DNA of 64,000 nucleotides from Hyphomicrobiales bacterium (lineage in GTDB: Bacteria > Pseudomonadota > Alphaproteobacteria > Rhizobiales > Rhizobiaceae), in NCBI GenBank assembly GCA_900469475.1, contig UBXG01000019.1, positions 248,001 to 312,000 on the forward strand, in the 5' to 3' direction. This document shows positions 8,834 through 18,216 of this stretch, in pieces. The notes beneath the pieces are model-generated. The model was not told the DNA's origin. It saw nothing but the letters and a program-made list of their open reading frames with translations, and ran no database searches. The translations under genes and the position numbers were made by a program. Numbering within the stretch: the stretch's first letter is position 1; each line of letters begins with the position of its first letter.

Positions 8834-9676
8834 CTATCGCCGTTCGTCCCGTTGCCGGTTGGCGATGATGAGCTCGATCTCGTTGCGCTCCAGCATGGCG
8901 CGAATGTCTGCCGGCGGTTGTTCGTCCGTAACCAGAACGTTGAAGTTTTCCGGCTCGTTCAAAACGATCGGCGCGCTGCGGCCGAACTTGGCGCTATCGG
9001 CGACGATGATGCAGTTTTCGGCGCGGCTGGCCGCTTCCCGCGAATATTCCGCTTCTTCGAGATCGTGCAGCATGAAGCCCGACGCGGCGTTGATGGCGCC
9101 GACCGAAAGGATCGCGTGGCGCACATTGAAACGACGCAGGAAATTGGCGGCTTCCATGCCGAAGGTGCCGCCATCGTGACCGCGCAGTTCGCCGCCCGCA
9201 AAGAAGACGCGATTGCCGTTGCGGGTGGCAAGCGCATGGGCGACCGCGACGGCGTTGGTGACGACGAAGAGGTTCTGATGCTTCTGCAGCGCGACGGCGA
9301 TGAAGGCAGTCGTCGAGCCGACATCGAGGAACAGTGCATCGCCATCCTCGATCATGGCGGCGACCGAGGCGGCTATCATCCGCTTGGCCTCTGCATTTTC
9401 GTTCATCCGCAGATGCAGCGGCGGCTCGATCATCGAGTCCTTGATATGGACCCCGCCATGCACCTTGGTCACGAGGCCGTTGGCCTCAAGGCTGCGGATG
9501 TTGCGGCGGATGGTTTCTTCGGAAACGCCGAGCCGTTCGGCCAGGAATTGTATGCGGCTCGCGCCGCCGGCTAACCGCAATTCCTCGAGAATCTCGCGCT
9601 CGCGATGGTTGGAGTGCTGCGGTGGCTGGGATGTGCCCGGCATGGTTCCTGATCCTGTTGTGGGTATTGATCCCAA
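8834..9676 (-). CDS. DeoR/GlpR family transcriptional regulator
   Basis: A 280-residue repressor with an N-terminal DeoR helix-turn-helix (REREILEELRLAGGASRIQFLAERLGVSEETIRRNIRSLEANGLV, about residues 26-70) and a C-terminal DeoRC sensor domain with DVGSTTAFIAVAL and FFAGGELR. This family usually senses a phosphorylated sugar or polyol. An alternative start is the internal ATG at 9643 (MPGTSQPP). The gene is divergent from the kinase/flavoprotein pair at 9954-13289, which it probably represses. A kinase product as inducer would fit the family habit, but that is inference. Confidence 0.87.
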   Translation of the reverse strand: MGSIPTTGSGTMPGTSQPPQHSNHREREILEELRLAGGASRIQFLAERLGVSEETIRRNIRSLEANGLVTKVHGGVHIKDSMIEPPLHLRMNENAEAKRMIAASVAAMIEDGDALFLDVGSTTAFIAVALQKHQNLFVVTNAVAVAHALATRNGNRVFFAGGELRGHDGGTFGMEAANFLRRFNVRHAILSVGAINAASGFMLHDLEEAEYSREAASRAENCIIVADSAKFGRSAPIVLNEPENFNVLVTDEQPPADIRAMLERNEIELIIANRQRDERR

Positions 9677-9883
9677 ACTTCTGTGGCTCCAACTGGCTGT
9701 CCTACCGCCGCCGGGGCCATAATGCGCGCAGCCTTTATCCGGCTGCTTCGCGCCTGAGTTTTTAAGACAAATCTCACCTACGGTGAAGCGCAGTCTTCAG
9801 AATATCCATAGCTCATCCTATTGGGGATGGCTGACCAATTCCAACAAAAAACCAAATATTCGTTTCATTTTGTGGATCGATTC

Positions 9884-9912
9884 TTGACAGCCTTGCGTTT
9901 GTGGGGAAACTT
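9884..9912 (+). promoter_or_regulatory. Possible sigma-70 promoter for the kinase/flavoprotein operon
   Basis: TTGACA at 9884-9889 is a perfect -35 box. At 17-bp spacing lies AAACTT (9907-9912), a poor -10. It lies about 40 bp before the ATG at 9954. The rest of the 277-bp divergent region shows nothing else I can name. Confidence 0.35.
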
Positions 9913-9953
9913 TCACATCCGAAGGATGCTCAGCAGCAGGACCGGAGGGGGGA

Positions 9954-10832
9954 ATGACTGCGACAGCGGAAGACAGGATACATTCTCTCAGCCTCTGGCG
10001 CGGACCGATCGATATCGAACCGCTTGTCGGCGGCATTACCAATCGCAATTATCTGGTCGGCAATGACGGTCGGCGCTTCGTCGTGCGGCTTGGATCGGAC
10101 ATTCCCGTTCATCACATCAGCCGCGCAAACGAGGTGGCTGCGAGCAGGGCTGCGCATGCCGCCGGTCTTTCGCCTGCCGTCATATATCACGAGCCCGGCA
10201 TATTGGTGCTCGACTATATCGATGCAAAACCGCTATCGGCCGATGATATAAGAAAGCCGGCAATGATGAGCCGCGTCGTGCCGCTCGTCCGGTCCTGTCA
10301 TCGGGACGTCGCCCGGCATTTTCGCGGACCGGCAGCCATCTTCTGGGTCTTCCATGTGGTCAGGGATTATGCGGCCGTTCTCGAGGCTGGTGGTAGCCGG
10401 CACAAGTCGCGGCTGATTTCCTTCCTGGAAATTGCCGAGCGGCTCGAGCGTGAAGCCGGTCCTTTCGAGATTGCCTTCGGTCACAACGATCTGCTGGCGG
10501 CGAATTTCCTCGACGACGGCAAGCGGCTCTGGCTGATCGATTGGGATTATGCCGGGTTCAACACGCCGCTCTTCGATCTCGGCGGCCTTGCCTCCAACAA
10601 TGAATTCTCCGAGGCGCAGGAAGAGGCGATGCTGGAGACCTATTTCGAAGCTTCCATCAGCGACGATCTGCGCCGGCGCTATCAGGCGATGAAATGTGCT
10701 TCGCTCCTGCGCGAGACGATGTGGAGCATGGTTTCGGAAATCCATTCCGACATCGATTTCGATTATTCTTCCTATACCGCTGAAAATCTGCGGCGCTTCG
10801 AAAGCGCTTGGCAGGATTTTCGCAATTCTTGA
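9954..10832 (+). CDS. Choline/ethanolamine-kinase-like phosphotransferase (APH fold)
   Basis: A 292-residue cytosolic kinase-like protein. It has an N-terminal nucleotide-binding lobe (GGITNRNYLVGNDGRRFVVRLG), the catalytic loop GHNDLLAANFL (HxDxxxxN form) and the metal-binding LIDWDYAG. These are the hallmarks of choline kinase and thiamine kinase relatives. GGAGGGGGGA precedes the ATG. The stop is 9 bp before the DMGDH-like gene, so the two are an operon. Pairing with a demethylating flavoprotein points to a choline-like or N-methylated amino alcohol substrate, but phosphorylation has not been linked to that pathway. The substrate is open. Confidence 0.8.
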   Translation: MTATAEDRIHSLSLWRGPIDIEPLVGGITNRNYLVGNDGRRFVVRLGSDIPVHHISRANEVAASRAAHAAGLSPAVIYHEPGILVLDYIDAKPLSADDIRKPAMMSRVVPLVRSCHRDVARHFRGPAAIFWVFHVVRDYAAVLEAGGSRHKSRLISFLEIAERLEREAGPFEIAFGHNDLLAANFLDDGKRLWLIDWDYAGFNTPLFDLGGLASNNEFSEAQEEAMLETYFEASISDDLRRRYQAMKCASLLRETMWSMVSEIHSDIDFDYSSYTAENLRRFESAWQDFRNS

Positions 10833-10841
10833 GGTGACACA

Positions 10842-13289
10842 ATGAAAGAACTGCCTGCTACCGCAAAGACCGTCGTCATCGGCGGCGGCATCATCGGTTG
10901 CTCGACGGCCTACCATCTCGGCAAGCTCGGCTTCACCGACACCGTGCTGCTGGAACGTAAGAAGCTGACCTCGGGCACGACGTTTCATGCCGCCGGCCTC
11001 GTCGGTCAGCTGCGCACCAGCGCCAACATCACGCAGATGCTCGGCTATTCCGTCGATCTCTACAAGAAGCTCGAGGCGGAGACGGGGCTTGCTACCGGCT
11101 GGAAGATGAATGGCGGTTTGCGTCTCGCCTGCAATGAGGAGCGCTGGACGGAGGTGAAGCGCCAGGCGACGACGGCACAGTCCTTTGGCCTGCAGATGCA
11201 TCTCTTGACGCCCAAGGAGGCTTTCGATCTCTGGCCGCTGATGGATATCGACGACCTCGTGGGCGCCGCCTTCTTACCGACCGATGGCCAGGCCAATCCT
11301 TCCGACATCACCCAGGCGCTGGCAAAGGGCGCCCGCATGAGCGGTGTGTCGATCCTCGAGGATACGGAAGTTCTCGATCTGGAGATCGACAAGGGGCGAA
11401 TCCGCGCCGTCATCACCGAGAAGGGACGCATCGAATGCGAGCGCGTCGTCGTCTGCGCCGGGCAATGGACGCGGATCTTTGCCGGCCGCTTCGGTGTCAA
11501 TGTTCCGCTTGTCTCCGTCGAGCATCAATATCTCATCACCGAATCCTTCGGCGTACCCTCCAACCTGCCGACGCTGCGCGATCCCGACCGGCTGACCTAT
11601 TACAAGGAGGAGGTCGGCGGGCTTGTCATGGGCGGCTATGAGCCCAATCCCATTCCCTGGGCGCTCGATGGTATTCCGAAAGATTTTCATTACACGCTGC
11701 TCGACAGTAATTTCGATCATTTCGAGCAGATCATGGAACAGGCGCTGGTGCGCGTGCCGGCGTTGCAAACGGCCGGTGTCAAGCAGCTGCTGTGCGGCCC
11801 GGAGAGTTTCACGCCGGACGGCAATTTCATTCTCGGCGAAGCGCCGGAACTGCGGAATTTCTTCGTCGGCGCCGGCTTCAACGCCTTCGGCATCGCGTCG
11901 GCCGGCGGGGCCGGCATGGCGCTTGCCGAATGGGTCGCCAAGGGCGAGCCGCCTTACGATCTCTGGCCCGTCGATATCAGGCGCTTCGGCCGTCCGCATT
12001 TCGACACCGACTGGGTGCGCACCCGGACGCTGGAAGCCTATGGCAAGCACTACACCATGGCATGGCCTTTCGAAGAACATTCCAGTGGCAGGCCCTGCCG
12101 CAAGTCGCCGCTTTACGACCGGCTGAAGGCGCAGGGTGCCTGCTTCGGTGAAAAGCTCGGGTGGGAGCGGCCGAACTGGTTTGCCGATCTCTTTGCCGGC
12201 GAGGAGCCGAAGGACGAGTACACTTATGGGCGGCAGAACTGGTTCGACGCCGTCGGCCGGGAGCATAAGGCTGTGCGCGAAGCGGCCGTCATCTTCGACC
12301 AGACCTCCTTTGCCAAATTCGTGCTGAAAGGCAGGGACGCGGAGGCGGCGATCTCCTGGATCGCTGCCAACGACGTCGCCAAGCCAGTTGGCGCCCTGAC
12401 CTATACCCAGATGCTGAACGACCGCGGCGGCATCGAATGCGACGTCACCGTTGCCCGCATCGCCGAGAACGAATTCTACATCACCACAGGCACCGGCTTC
12501 GCCACGCATGATTTCGACTGGATCGCCCGCAACATTCCATCCGAGATGCATGCGGAGCGGGTGGATATGACCTCGGCCTATTCCGTGCTGTCGCTGATGG
12601 GGCCGAAGTCGCGCGAGATATTGCAGGCCGTGACCTCGGCCGACGTTTCGAACGCCGCATTCCCCTTCGGCAAGGTGAGGACCGTCGGCATCGCCGGTTG
12701 CCCTGTGCGGGCGCTGCGCATCACCTATGTCGGCGAACTCGGCTATGAGCTGCATGTGCCGGTGGAATATGCCGCTACCGTCTATGACGTGCTGATGGCG
12801 GCCGGGCGCGAGCACGGCCTCATCAATGCCGGCTATCGCGCCATCGAGAGCTGCCGGCTGGAAAAGGGCTATCGCGCCTGGGGCTCCGATATCGGGCCGG
12901 ATCATACGCCGGTCGAGGCAGGGCTTGCCTGGGCGGTGAAGACGAGGAAGGATGTCGCGTTCCGCGGCAGGGAGGCGATCGAGCGGCAGCTGGCTTCCGG
13001 TGTGAAGAAGATGCTCGCCTGCTTCGTGCCGGACGATCCTGAAACCGTGCTTCTCGGCCGCGAGACGATCTATCGCGACGGGCGACGCGTCGGCTGGCTG
13101 TCGAGCGGCGGCTACGGCTACACAATCGGCAAGGCCATCGGCTACGGCTATGTCCGCAATCCCGACGGCGTCACGGAGGATTTCGTGCTATCCGGACGCT
13201 ATGAGCTCGATGTCGCGCAGAGCCGCGTGCCATGCCAGGTGTCGCTGAAGCCGCTCTATGACCCGCAGATGGTGCGGATCAAGGGGTGA
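10842..13289 (+). CDS. Dimethylglycine/sarcosine dehydrogenase-like flavoprotein (DAO + GCV_T)
   Basis: An 815-residue two-domain enzyme. The N-terminal FAD domain (DAO fold, about 1-370) opens with VVIGGGIIGCSTAYHLGKLG. It has SGTTFHAAGL, where the histidine matches the covalent FAD attachment site of dimethylglycine dehydrogenase. A linker FAO_M region and a C-terminal aminomethyltransferase-like folate domain (about 430-810) follow. The family oxidatively removes N-methyl groups and passes the one-carbon unit to tetrahydrofolate. It is a paralogue of the 45604-48030 protein. It is in operon with the upstream kinase and probably under the divergent DeoR regulator. The exact amine substrate is not determined. 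Confidence 0.87.
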   Translation: MKELPATAKTVVIGGGIIGCSTAYHLGKLGFTDTVLLERKKLTSGTTFHAAGLVGQLRTSANITQMLGYSVDLYKKLEAETGLATGWKMNGGLRLACNEERWTEVKRQATTAQSFGLQMHLLTPKEAFDLWPLMDIDDLVGAAFLPTDGQANPSDITQALAKGARMSGVSILEDTEVLDLEIDKGRIRAVITEKGRIECERVVVCAGQWTRIFAGRFGVNVPLVSVEHQYLITESFGVPSNLPTLRDPDRLTYYKEEVGGLVMGGYEPNPIPWALDGIPKDFHYTLLDSNFDHFEQIMEQALVRVPALQTAGVKQLLCGPESFTPDGNFILGEAPELRNFFVGAGFNAFGIASAGGAGMALAEWVAKGEPPYDLWPVDIRRFGRPHFDTDWVRTRTLEAYGKHYTMAWPFEEHSSGRPCRKSPLYDRLKAQGACFGEKLGWERPNWFADLFAGEEPKDEYTYGRQNWFDAVGREHKAVREAAVIFDQTSFAKFVLKGRDAEAAISWIAANDVAKPVGALTYTQMLNDRGGIECDVTVARIAENEFYITTGTGFATHDFDWIARNIPSEMHAERVDMTSAYSVLSLMGPKSREILQAVTSADVSNAAFPFGKVRTVGIAGCPVRALRITYVGELGYELHVPVEYAATVYDVLMAAGREHGLINAGYRAIESCRLEKGYRAWGSDIGPDHTPVEAGLAWAVKTRKDVAFRGREAIERQLASGVKKMLACFVPDDPETVLLGRETIYRDGRRVGWLSSGGYGYTIGKAIGYGYVRNPDGVTEDFVLSGRYELDVAQSRVPCQVSLKPLYDPQMVRIKG

Positions 13290-13336
13290 TCGGGAGCCGC
13301 GTGCGTTAACTCAACGCGAGCATTTCGGTATGAAGC

Positions 13337-13876
13337 CTATCGTCTGCTTGGCAAATCCCAGGCCCGATAGAGGTTATTGAGAGCCTCGGCTGTGTGGCAT
13401 TCCACCATCGGCAATTCGGCTTCCCGCAGGATATTTGCGTATTTGGCGCCGCTGTTGCGGGTCTTCACGAGTATCCAGTGAATCATCTCCCATTTGATGC
13501 TGTCCTTGGCGCCTTCGAGATGGCCCGCTCGATCTGAGCGGTTGATCAGGGTCCGCTTGAGATAGCGGGAAAAGCGCAGCCAATGATTGGAGGTGATGAG
13601 GATGGCGCCGGTAGCGCGAGCCAAACGTTGCGGCATCAGGCGCGTATAATTGCCTTCCATGATCCACTGGTCGCGAAGAATGGCCGCATCGTGAAGCGCG
13701 GCGAATTCTGCTTCTGGGCGCTGTTGCCAATCGGTATGGGGCAGATGATGAAGCTGATCGAGATGGATTGTTGGAAAGCCAAGTTTTTTGGAAAGTGCAA
13801 CCGCCAGGGTTGACTTACCGGCATTGGAAGGGCCGAGCACGACAATGCGCTCGCCAAGGGAATGCAAGGGAAGCAT
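13337..13876 (-). CDS. P-loop kinase-like protein (adenylate kinase / topology-modulation-protein type)
   Basis: A nucleotide-binding protein of about 179 residues. The Walker A motif GPSNAGKS lies near the N-terminus (RIVVLGPSNAGKSTLAVALSK), followed by IHLDQLHHLPHTDW. The HLDxLxxxPxW pattern belongs to small P-loop proteins often labelled DNA topology modulation protein or shikimate/adenylate-kinase-like. The start is uncertain. ATG 13876 puts the P-loop near the usual N-terminal position. In-frame upstream ATGs at 13957 and 14077 would give 206 or 246 residues, but none has a good ribosome-binding site. Cellular function unknown. Confidence 0.7.
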   Translation of the reverse strand: MLPLHSLGERIVVLGPSNAGKSTLAVALSKKLGFPTIHLDQLHHLPHTDWQQRPEAEFAALHDAAILRDQWIMEGNYTRLMPQRLARATGAILITSNHWLRFSRYLKRTLINRSDRAGHLEGAKDSIKWEMIHWILVKTRNSGAKYANILREAELPMVECHTAEALNNLYRAWDLPSRR

Positions 13877-14104
13877 GAGGCACCGGTCGGAAAATTGGGA
13901 TGGTTTCCAATGGCCGAAGCGAACCACCTTGTCAACGCCTGCGTGTCGTATTTTCATCATTGCGCCATTTACGTGAAGATTGGAACCAAGCCGCGCCATC
14001 TGCCGAAAACTGTGATCTGTCCCCTGTTGTCCCAGCCATTTCCTTGACACGTCGGTACTTTCATCCTCAATCGGCATGCTGACAACTGACGGAGGCGAAA
14101 GACG

Positions 14105-14806
14105 ATGGCGGAAGCGAACATCAAGCTTGAGGAGAGCTGGAAAGAGGCGCTATCTCCGGAGTTCGAAAGCCCCTACATGCAGCAGCTCAAGGCTTTTCTC
14201 GTCGAGGAAAAGCAGCGCGGCAAGGTGATATTTCCCCGTGGCAGCGAGTATTTCCGGGCGCTGGATCTGACCCCGCTCGACGAGGTGCAGGTCGTCATTC
14301 TTGGGCAAGACCCCTATCACGGCTTCGGCCAGGCGCATGGGCTCTGCTTCAGCGTGCGCCCCGGCGTGCGCATTCCCCCGTCGCTGGTCAATATCTACAA
14401 GGAACTGGAAACCGATCTCGGCATTCCGCCGGCGCGCCACGGCTTTCTGGAAAGCTGGGCGAAGCAGGGCGTGCTCCTGCTTAACAGCGTGCTGACGGTG
14501 GAGGAATCGCAGGCAGCGTCGCATCAGGGCAAGGGCTGGGAGCGCTTTACTGATGCGGTGATCCGAAGGGTCAACGACGAATGCGATGGCGTCGTCTTCA
14601 TGCTCTGGGGCTCCTATGCGCAGAAGAAGGCCGCCTTTGTCGATACCGAGCGCCATCTGGTGCTCAAGGCAGCGCATCCTTCGCCACTATCGGCCCATAA
14701 CGGCTTTCTTGGCTGCCGGCATTTTTCCAAGGCCAATGCCTATCTGGCCGAGCATGGAAGGGAGCCGATTGACTGGGCGCTGCCGAGCAATCCGGAGGCG
14801 CAATGA
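14105..14806 (+). CDS. ung: Uracil-DNA glycosylase
   Basis: A 233-residue family-1 UDG that cuts uracil from DNA to start base-excision repair. The water-activating loop GQDPYHG is at residues 67-73 (catalytic Asp69). The uracil-pocket and DNA-minor-groove loops are present as LLLNSVLTV and HPSPLSAHNGFLG. Length is normal. CGGAGGCGAAAG precedes the ATG. A stem-loop terminator follows. It stands alone, divergent from the P-loop gene. Confidence 0.96.
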   Translation: MAEANIKLEESWKEALSPEFESPYMQQLKAFLVEEKQRGKVIFPRGSEYFRALDLTPLDEVQVVILGQDPYHGFGQAHGLCFSVRPGVRIPPSLVNIYKELETDLGIPPARHGFLESWAKQGVLLLNSVLTVEESQAASHQGKGWERFTDAVIRRVNDECDGVVFMLWGSYAQKKAAFVDTERHLVLKAAHPSPLSAHNGFLGCRHFSKANAYLAEHGREPIDWALPSNPEAQ

Positions 14807-14837
14807 GGCACAGTCTTCTGGATTGCGCTTTACAGCA

Positions 14838-14868
14838 GTGAACGATTGGAATTTATCGTTCACTCTTT
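14838..14868 (+). terminator. Terminator-like hairpin after ung
   Basis: A perfect 9-bp inverted repeat, GTGAACGAT (14838-14846) with ATCGTTCAC (14855-14863), is followed by a short T-rich run (TCTTTG). The stem is AT-moderate and the T tract weak, so termination may be partial. Confidence 0.6.
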
Positions 14869-14973
14869 GAAGACAATCCGTTTGGCGCTTGAGGGCTATC
14901 GAAAAGCGACCGACAAGACCATCTTCTGCCCATGAGAAACGCCTGCCGGTGCAGGCGAAACAAGGGGTTTAAG

Positions 14974-15906
14974 ATGCTCAACCAGATCAAAGGTCTTCAC
15001 CACGTCACCTCGATGGCCGAAGACGCCCGGACCAACAATAAGTTCTTCACCGATACGCTCGGCCTGCGCCGCGTCAAGAAGACGGTGAATTTCGACGCTC
15101 CCGATGTCTATCACCTGTACTATGGTGACGAGATCGGCACGCCCGGCACGATCATGACCTACTTCCCGTTCCCGAAGATGGCGCGCGGCCGCCCGGGGAC
15201 CGGTGAAGTCGGCAATACGGTCTATTCCGTTCCAGAAGGCGCCATCGGCTACTGGACCGAACGGCTCGGCCAGCATGGTGTCGAGAGCTTGAAGGCCGAC
15301 GAATCCTTTGGCCAGAAGCGCCTGCATTTTGCCGGTCCGGATGGCGACGGTTTCGCGCTCGTCGAGGTCAAGGATGACAAGCGTCAGCCCTGGACGCATA
15401 ACGGGGTCGATGCCGAGCATGCCATCAGGGGCTTCCATTCCGTTGCTATGCGGCTCAGGGACGAAGGCGCTACTGCCGAGCTTTTGAAGTACATGGGCTA
15501 CGAGGTGGTCGATACGCATGATGGCATCAAGCGGCTTGCCATTCCCGGCGGCAACGGTGCCGATTATGTCGACCTTGAGACGATGCCAAACATCAATCGC
15601 GCGCTTCCGGGTGCGGGCTCCGTCCACCATGTCGCCTTTGCCGTCGAGAATCGTGCAAAGCAGCTCGAAGTGCGCAAGGCGCTGATGGATACCGGCTATC
15701 AGGTCACCCCGGTCATCGACCGCGATTACTTCTGGGCGATCTACTTCCGCACGCCTGGCGGCGTGTTGTTCGAAGTCGCCACCAATGAACCCGGCTTCGA
15801 CCGCGACGAGGATACGGCCCATCTCGGCGAGGCGCTGAAACTGCCGGAACAGCATGCGCATCTGCGTGGCCTGATCGAGCAGCATCTCGAACCGCTGGAA
15901 GGCTAA
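14974..15906 (+). CDS. Ring-cleaving dioxygenase, VOC family (MhqO-like)
   Basis: A 310-residue protein of two tandem vicinal-oxygen-chelate modules, starting KGLHHVTSMAEDARTNNKFFTDTLGLRRV and again at AIRGFHSVAMRLRD. Metal ligands are expected at the early His of each half and in the C-terminal GGVLFEVATNEPGF glutamate. Bacillus MhqO-type proteins detoxify quinones or catechols. The start is ATG 14974, with AAGGGG upstream; the longer upstream frame has no support. A hydrolase gene follows 15 bp downstream, reproducing the mhqO-mhqD-type pair. Confidence 0.82.
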   Translation: MLNQIKGLHHVTSMAEDARTNNKFFTDTLGLRRVKKTVNFDAPDVYHLYYGDEIGTPGTIMTYFPFPKMARGRPGTGEVGNTVYSVPEGAIGYWTERLGQHGVESLKADESFGQKRLHFAGPDGDGFALVEVKDDKRQPWTHNGVDAEHAIRGFHSVAMRLRDEGATAELLKYMGYEVVDTHDGIKRLAIPGGNGADYVDLETMPNINRALPGAGSVHHVAFAVENRAKQLEVRKALMDTGYQVTPVIDRDYFWAIYFRTPGGVLFEVATNEPGFDRDEDTAHLGEALKLPEQHAHLRGLIEQHLEPLEG

Positions 15907-15921
15907 TCCAGGAGAAAGATC

Positions 15922-16533
15922 ATGATGGATACCACTTATGTGCATCGGCTGAAGGCCGGTGCACCCGGAAAGCCTGTTTTCTTCACCTTCCATGGCACCG
16001 GCGGCGACGAGAACCAGTTCTTCGATTTCGCCACCCGCCTGTTGCCGGGCGCCACCATCATCTCGCCGCGCGGCGATGTCTCGGAATATGGCGCGGCGCG
16101 TTTCTTCCGTCGGACGGGTGAGGGCGTCTATGACATGGCCGATCTTGCCAGGGCGACGGAAAAGATGGCGAAGTATGTCTCGGAACTAGCGGCCGAATAT
16201 GGCGCATCGCAGGTGCTGGGCCTCGGCTTTTCCAATGGCGCCAACATCCTTGCCAACGTGCTTATCGAGCATGGCGATCTGTTCGATGCGGCCGTGTTGA
16301 TGCATCCGCTGATCCCCTTCCAGCCGAAGGACAATGCCAGGTTGTCTGGCAAGCGAGTGCTGATCACCGCGGGTGAGCGCGATCCGATCGCGCCGGCGCC
16401 GGTCACAAAGGCGCTCGCCGATTATTTTGCGCGACAGGATGCCGAGGTCACGCTCGAATGGCATCCGGGCGGTCACGATATTCGCCCCAACGAGATCGAG
16501 GCTATCGGCAAATTCCTTGTGCCCTACGCGTAA
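15922..16533 (+). CDS. Alpha/beta hydrolase, carboxylesterase/phospholipase type (MhqD-like)
   Basis: A 203-residue esterase-like protein with all catalytic-triad positions. The nucleophile is Ser104 in GFSNGAN, the acid lies in AGERDPIAP and the histidine in HPGGHDI. The oxyanion-hole segment FTFHGTGGDENQFF is near residue 21. AGGAGAAAGATC is a strong ribosome-binding site. It is co-transcribed with the dioxygenase 15 bp upstream; such pairs are known from quinone/hydroquinone stress responses. The substrate is not known. Confidence 0.83.
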   Translation: MMDTTYVHRLKAGAPGKPVFFTFHGTGGDENQFFDFATRLLPGATIISPRGDVSEYGAARFFRRTGEGVYDMADLARATEKMAKYVSELAAEYGASQVLGLGFSNGANILANVLIEHGDLFDAAVLMHPLIPFQPKDNARLSGKRVLITAGERDPIAPAPVTKALADYFARQDAEVTLEWHPGGHDIRPNEIEAIGKFLVPYA

Positions 16534-16584
16534 GCTCCAAAAATGACCAGGCCAGGCGGCTGACAGCTCCTGCCGCGTGGCCTG

Positions 16585-17010
16585 CTATTTGCCGATGAAG
16601 CGCAGCATCGCCTTCGCTTGCGAGGCGGCTGCGAGTTTTCCGTTCTCGTCGAGGTAGCCAGTTCCACAGAAGCGGTTGAGATTGGCGAAATCCATACTGT
16701 CCGGCAGCGCATGCCTTGTTTCAGCAATGACCATGCGCCAGGCGCAGCCGAGCATCTTGTCGGGTTGTATCGCCTCGTCGCAGCCGGTGCTGAGGCATAG
16801 GGCGACATGCTTCTGCGCGCGATACCCGCCTGCGATGGCTTCCTCATAATCAGCCTTCCAGCTATCCCTTGTATGTTCGCAGCGAGCCGGATTGCTGCTC
16901 TGACTGCATTGCACCGTCTTGTCGACATAGGTTTGCGCCGGCGGCCATAGCGGACCGTCGACCAGGCTGACGCAGCCGCACGCAAACAAGGTGGCCGACA
17001 GCAGGCGCAA
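16585..17010 (-). CDS. Small cysteine-rich putative lipoprotein, unknown function
   Basis: A predicted protein of 141 residues starting at a TTG (17010) preceded by AAGGAGA at good spacing. The longer upstream frame has no such support. The N-terminus is hydrophobic and reaches a cysteine pair (LLSATLFACGC), which looks like a short lipoprotein signal, though the lipobox is not canonical. At least five further cysteines suggest an exported, disulfide-bonded protein. I recognise no family. It is convergent with the hydrolase operon and stands alone. Confidence 0.6.
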   Translation of the reverse strand: MRLLSATLFACGCVSLVDGPLWPPAQTYVDKTVQCSQSSNPARCEHTRDSWKADYEEAIAGGYRAQKHVALCLSTGCDEAIQPDKMLGCAWRMVIAETRHALPDSMDFANLNRFCGTGYLDENGKLAAASQAKAMLRFIGK

Positions 17011-17258
17011 TTGATTCTCCTTCGACAAAGCCGCCGAAACCGTAGAGCGATCGCAAATATGTGCAAGATCAATGTGATCTTGCCAACAGCAACGGGGAGA
17101 AGGCGCTCCCTCGACCACCCGCGGCAACGTGTGGCGTGACCTTCCTGCAACCCTTTCCATCTTCCGGCATCCGCGAGCTCCAGCGGCGCAAGCTTTGCTT
17201 GTGGGTATCATGCCCGCCCGCTAATGCTCTGCCACTATAGGGCGGGGGGGATTCCATC

Positions 17259-18155
17259 GTGACGCTGGCGGAACAGCAACAATACAGGCTCGGTGTGATT
17301 TATGTGGCCCTTTCGGCGCTCGCCTGGTCGACATCGGGCCTTTTCGTTCGGGCGATCCATGCCGATCTCATGACCATTCTGTTCTGCCGCGGCATTGTCT
17401 CCGGCCTCGGCGTTTTCACTTTGTTTTTCTATATCGAGCGGCGTAACGCCTTTAGCGTGCTGCGCTCCATGGGTGGTCCTTCGCTGGCGGCGACGATCTT
17501 TTCCACCGCGTCGATGATCAGCGGCATCGGCTCGATCTATTATACGTCGGTCGCCGATGCCATGGTCATCTATGCGACTGTGCCCTTTGTCACCGCGGGG
17601 GTCGCTTTTCTCTTCATCCGCGAACGTCCCAACATGAGGACGCTGATTGCCAGTGGCGTTGCCTTCATCGGCGTGCTCGTCATGCTTTCCGGCCATGCAA
17701 GTGATGGCGGCAGCTGGCTCGGCAAGGGGCTTGCCGCCGTCATGACGCTGACCGTCGCCTGTCTTGCCGTCGTCATGCGCCAGCATCGTAATGTGCCGAT
17801 GCTGCCTGCCATGGCGCTTTCCGCCTGGTTGTGTTCCTCCATCACCTTCTGGTTCGCCTCGCCGCTTTCGATCTCCGGACAGGATCTCGGACTGATCATC
17901 GCCTTCGGCATTATCCAGAACGCCATGGGCCTCAGCCTCTATACCTTCGGCTCGCGGCTGGTTCCGGCGTCGGATGCCGCCCTGCTGACAGCGCTCGAAG
18001 TGCCGCTGACGCCCCTCTGGGTCTGGATGATTTTTGCCGAGCGCCCTTCGACGGCGACGCTCATCGGCGGGTCGATCGTGCTTGCAGCGCTTTTCGGACA
18101 TATCCTGTTGGAAGTGCGGCGGAATCGAGCGGTCACATCGGCTCAGGCCCACTGA
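17259..18155 (+). CDS. DMT superfamily (EamA) transporter
   Basis: A 298-residue inner-membrane protein with about ten hydrophobic helices in two EamA repeats. The first repeat starts YVALSALAWSTSGLFVRAI and the second about residue 150. It has the typical LTALEVPLTPLWVWMIFAERPS near the end. EamA proteins export or import metabolites, often amino acids. The start is GTG 17259, downstream of a G-rich ribosome-binding stretch. It precedes the Rid/VOC pair by 61 bp and may share its transcript. The substrate is unknown. Confidence 0.85.
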   Translation: MTLAEQQQYRLGVIYVALSALAWSTSGLFVRAIHADLMTILFCRGIVSGLGVFTLFFYIERRNAFSVLRSMGGPSLAATIFSTASMISGIGSIYYTSVADAMVIYATVPFVTAGVAFLFIRERPNMRTLIASGVAFIGVLVMLSGHASDGGSWLGKGLAAVMTLTVACLAVVMRQHRNVPMLPAMALSAWLCSSITFWFASPLSISGQDLGLIIAFGIIQNAMGLSLYTFGSRLVPASDAALLTALEVPLTPLWVWMIFAERPSTATLIGGSIVLAALFGHILLEVRRNRAVTSAQAH

Positions 18156-18216
18156 CCGACTTGCCCCTTTCATCATAAAATGCTGGTATCGGCACGGTCA
18201 TCAGGAGTCGGAATCG

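Noticed and set aside
9914..9953. Glycine riboswitch before the kinase/DMGDH-like operon
   Set aside because: A GGA-rich stretch is present, but I cannot find the paired aptamer cores; it looks like a strong ribosome-binding site.
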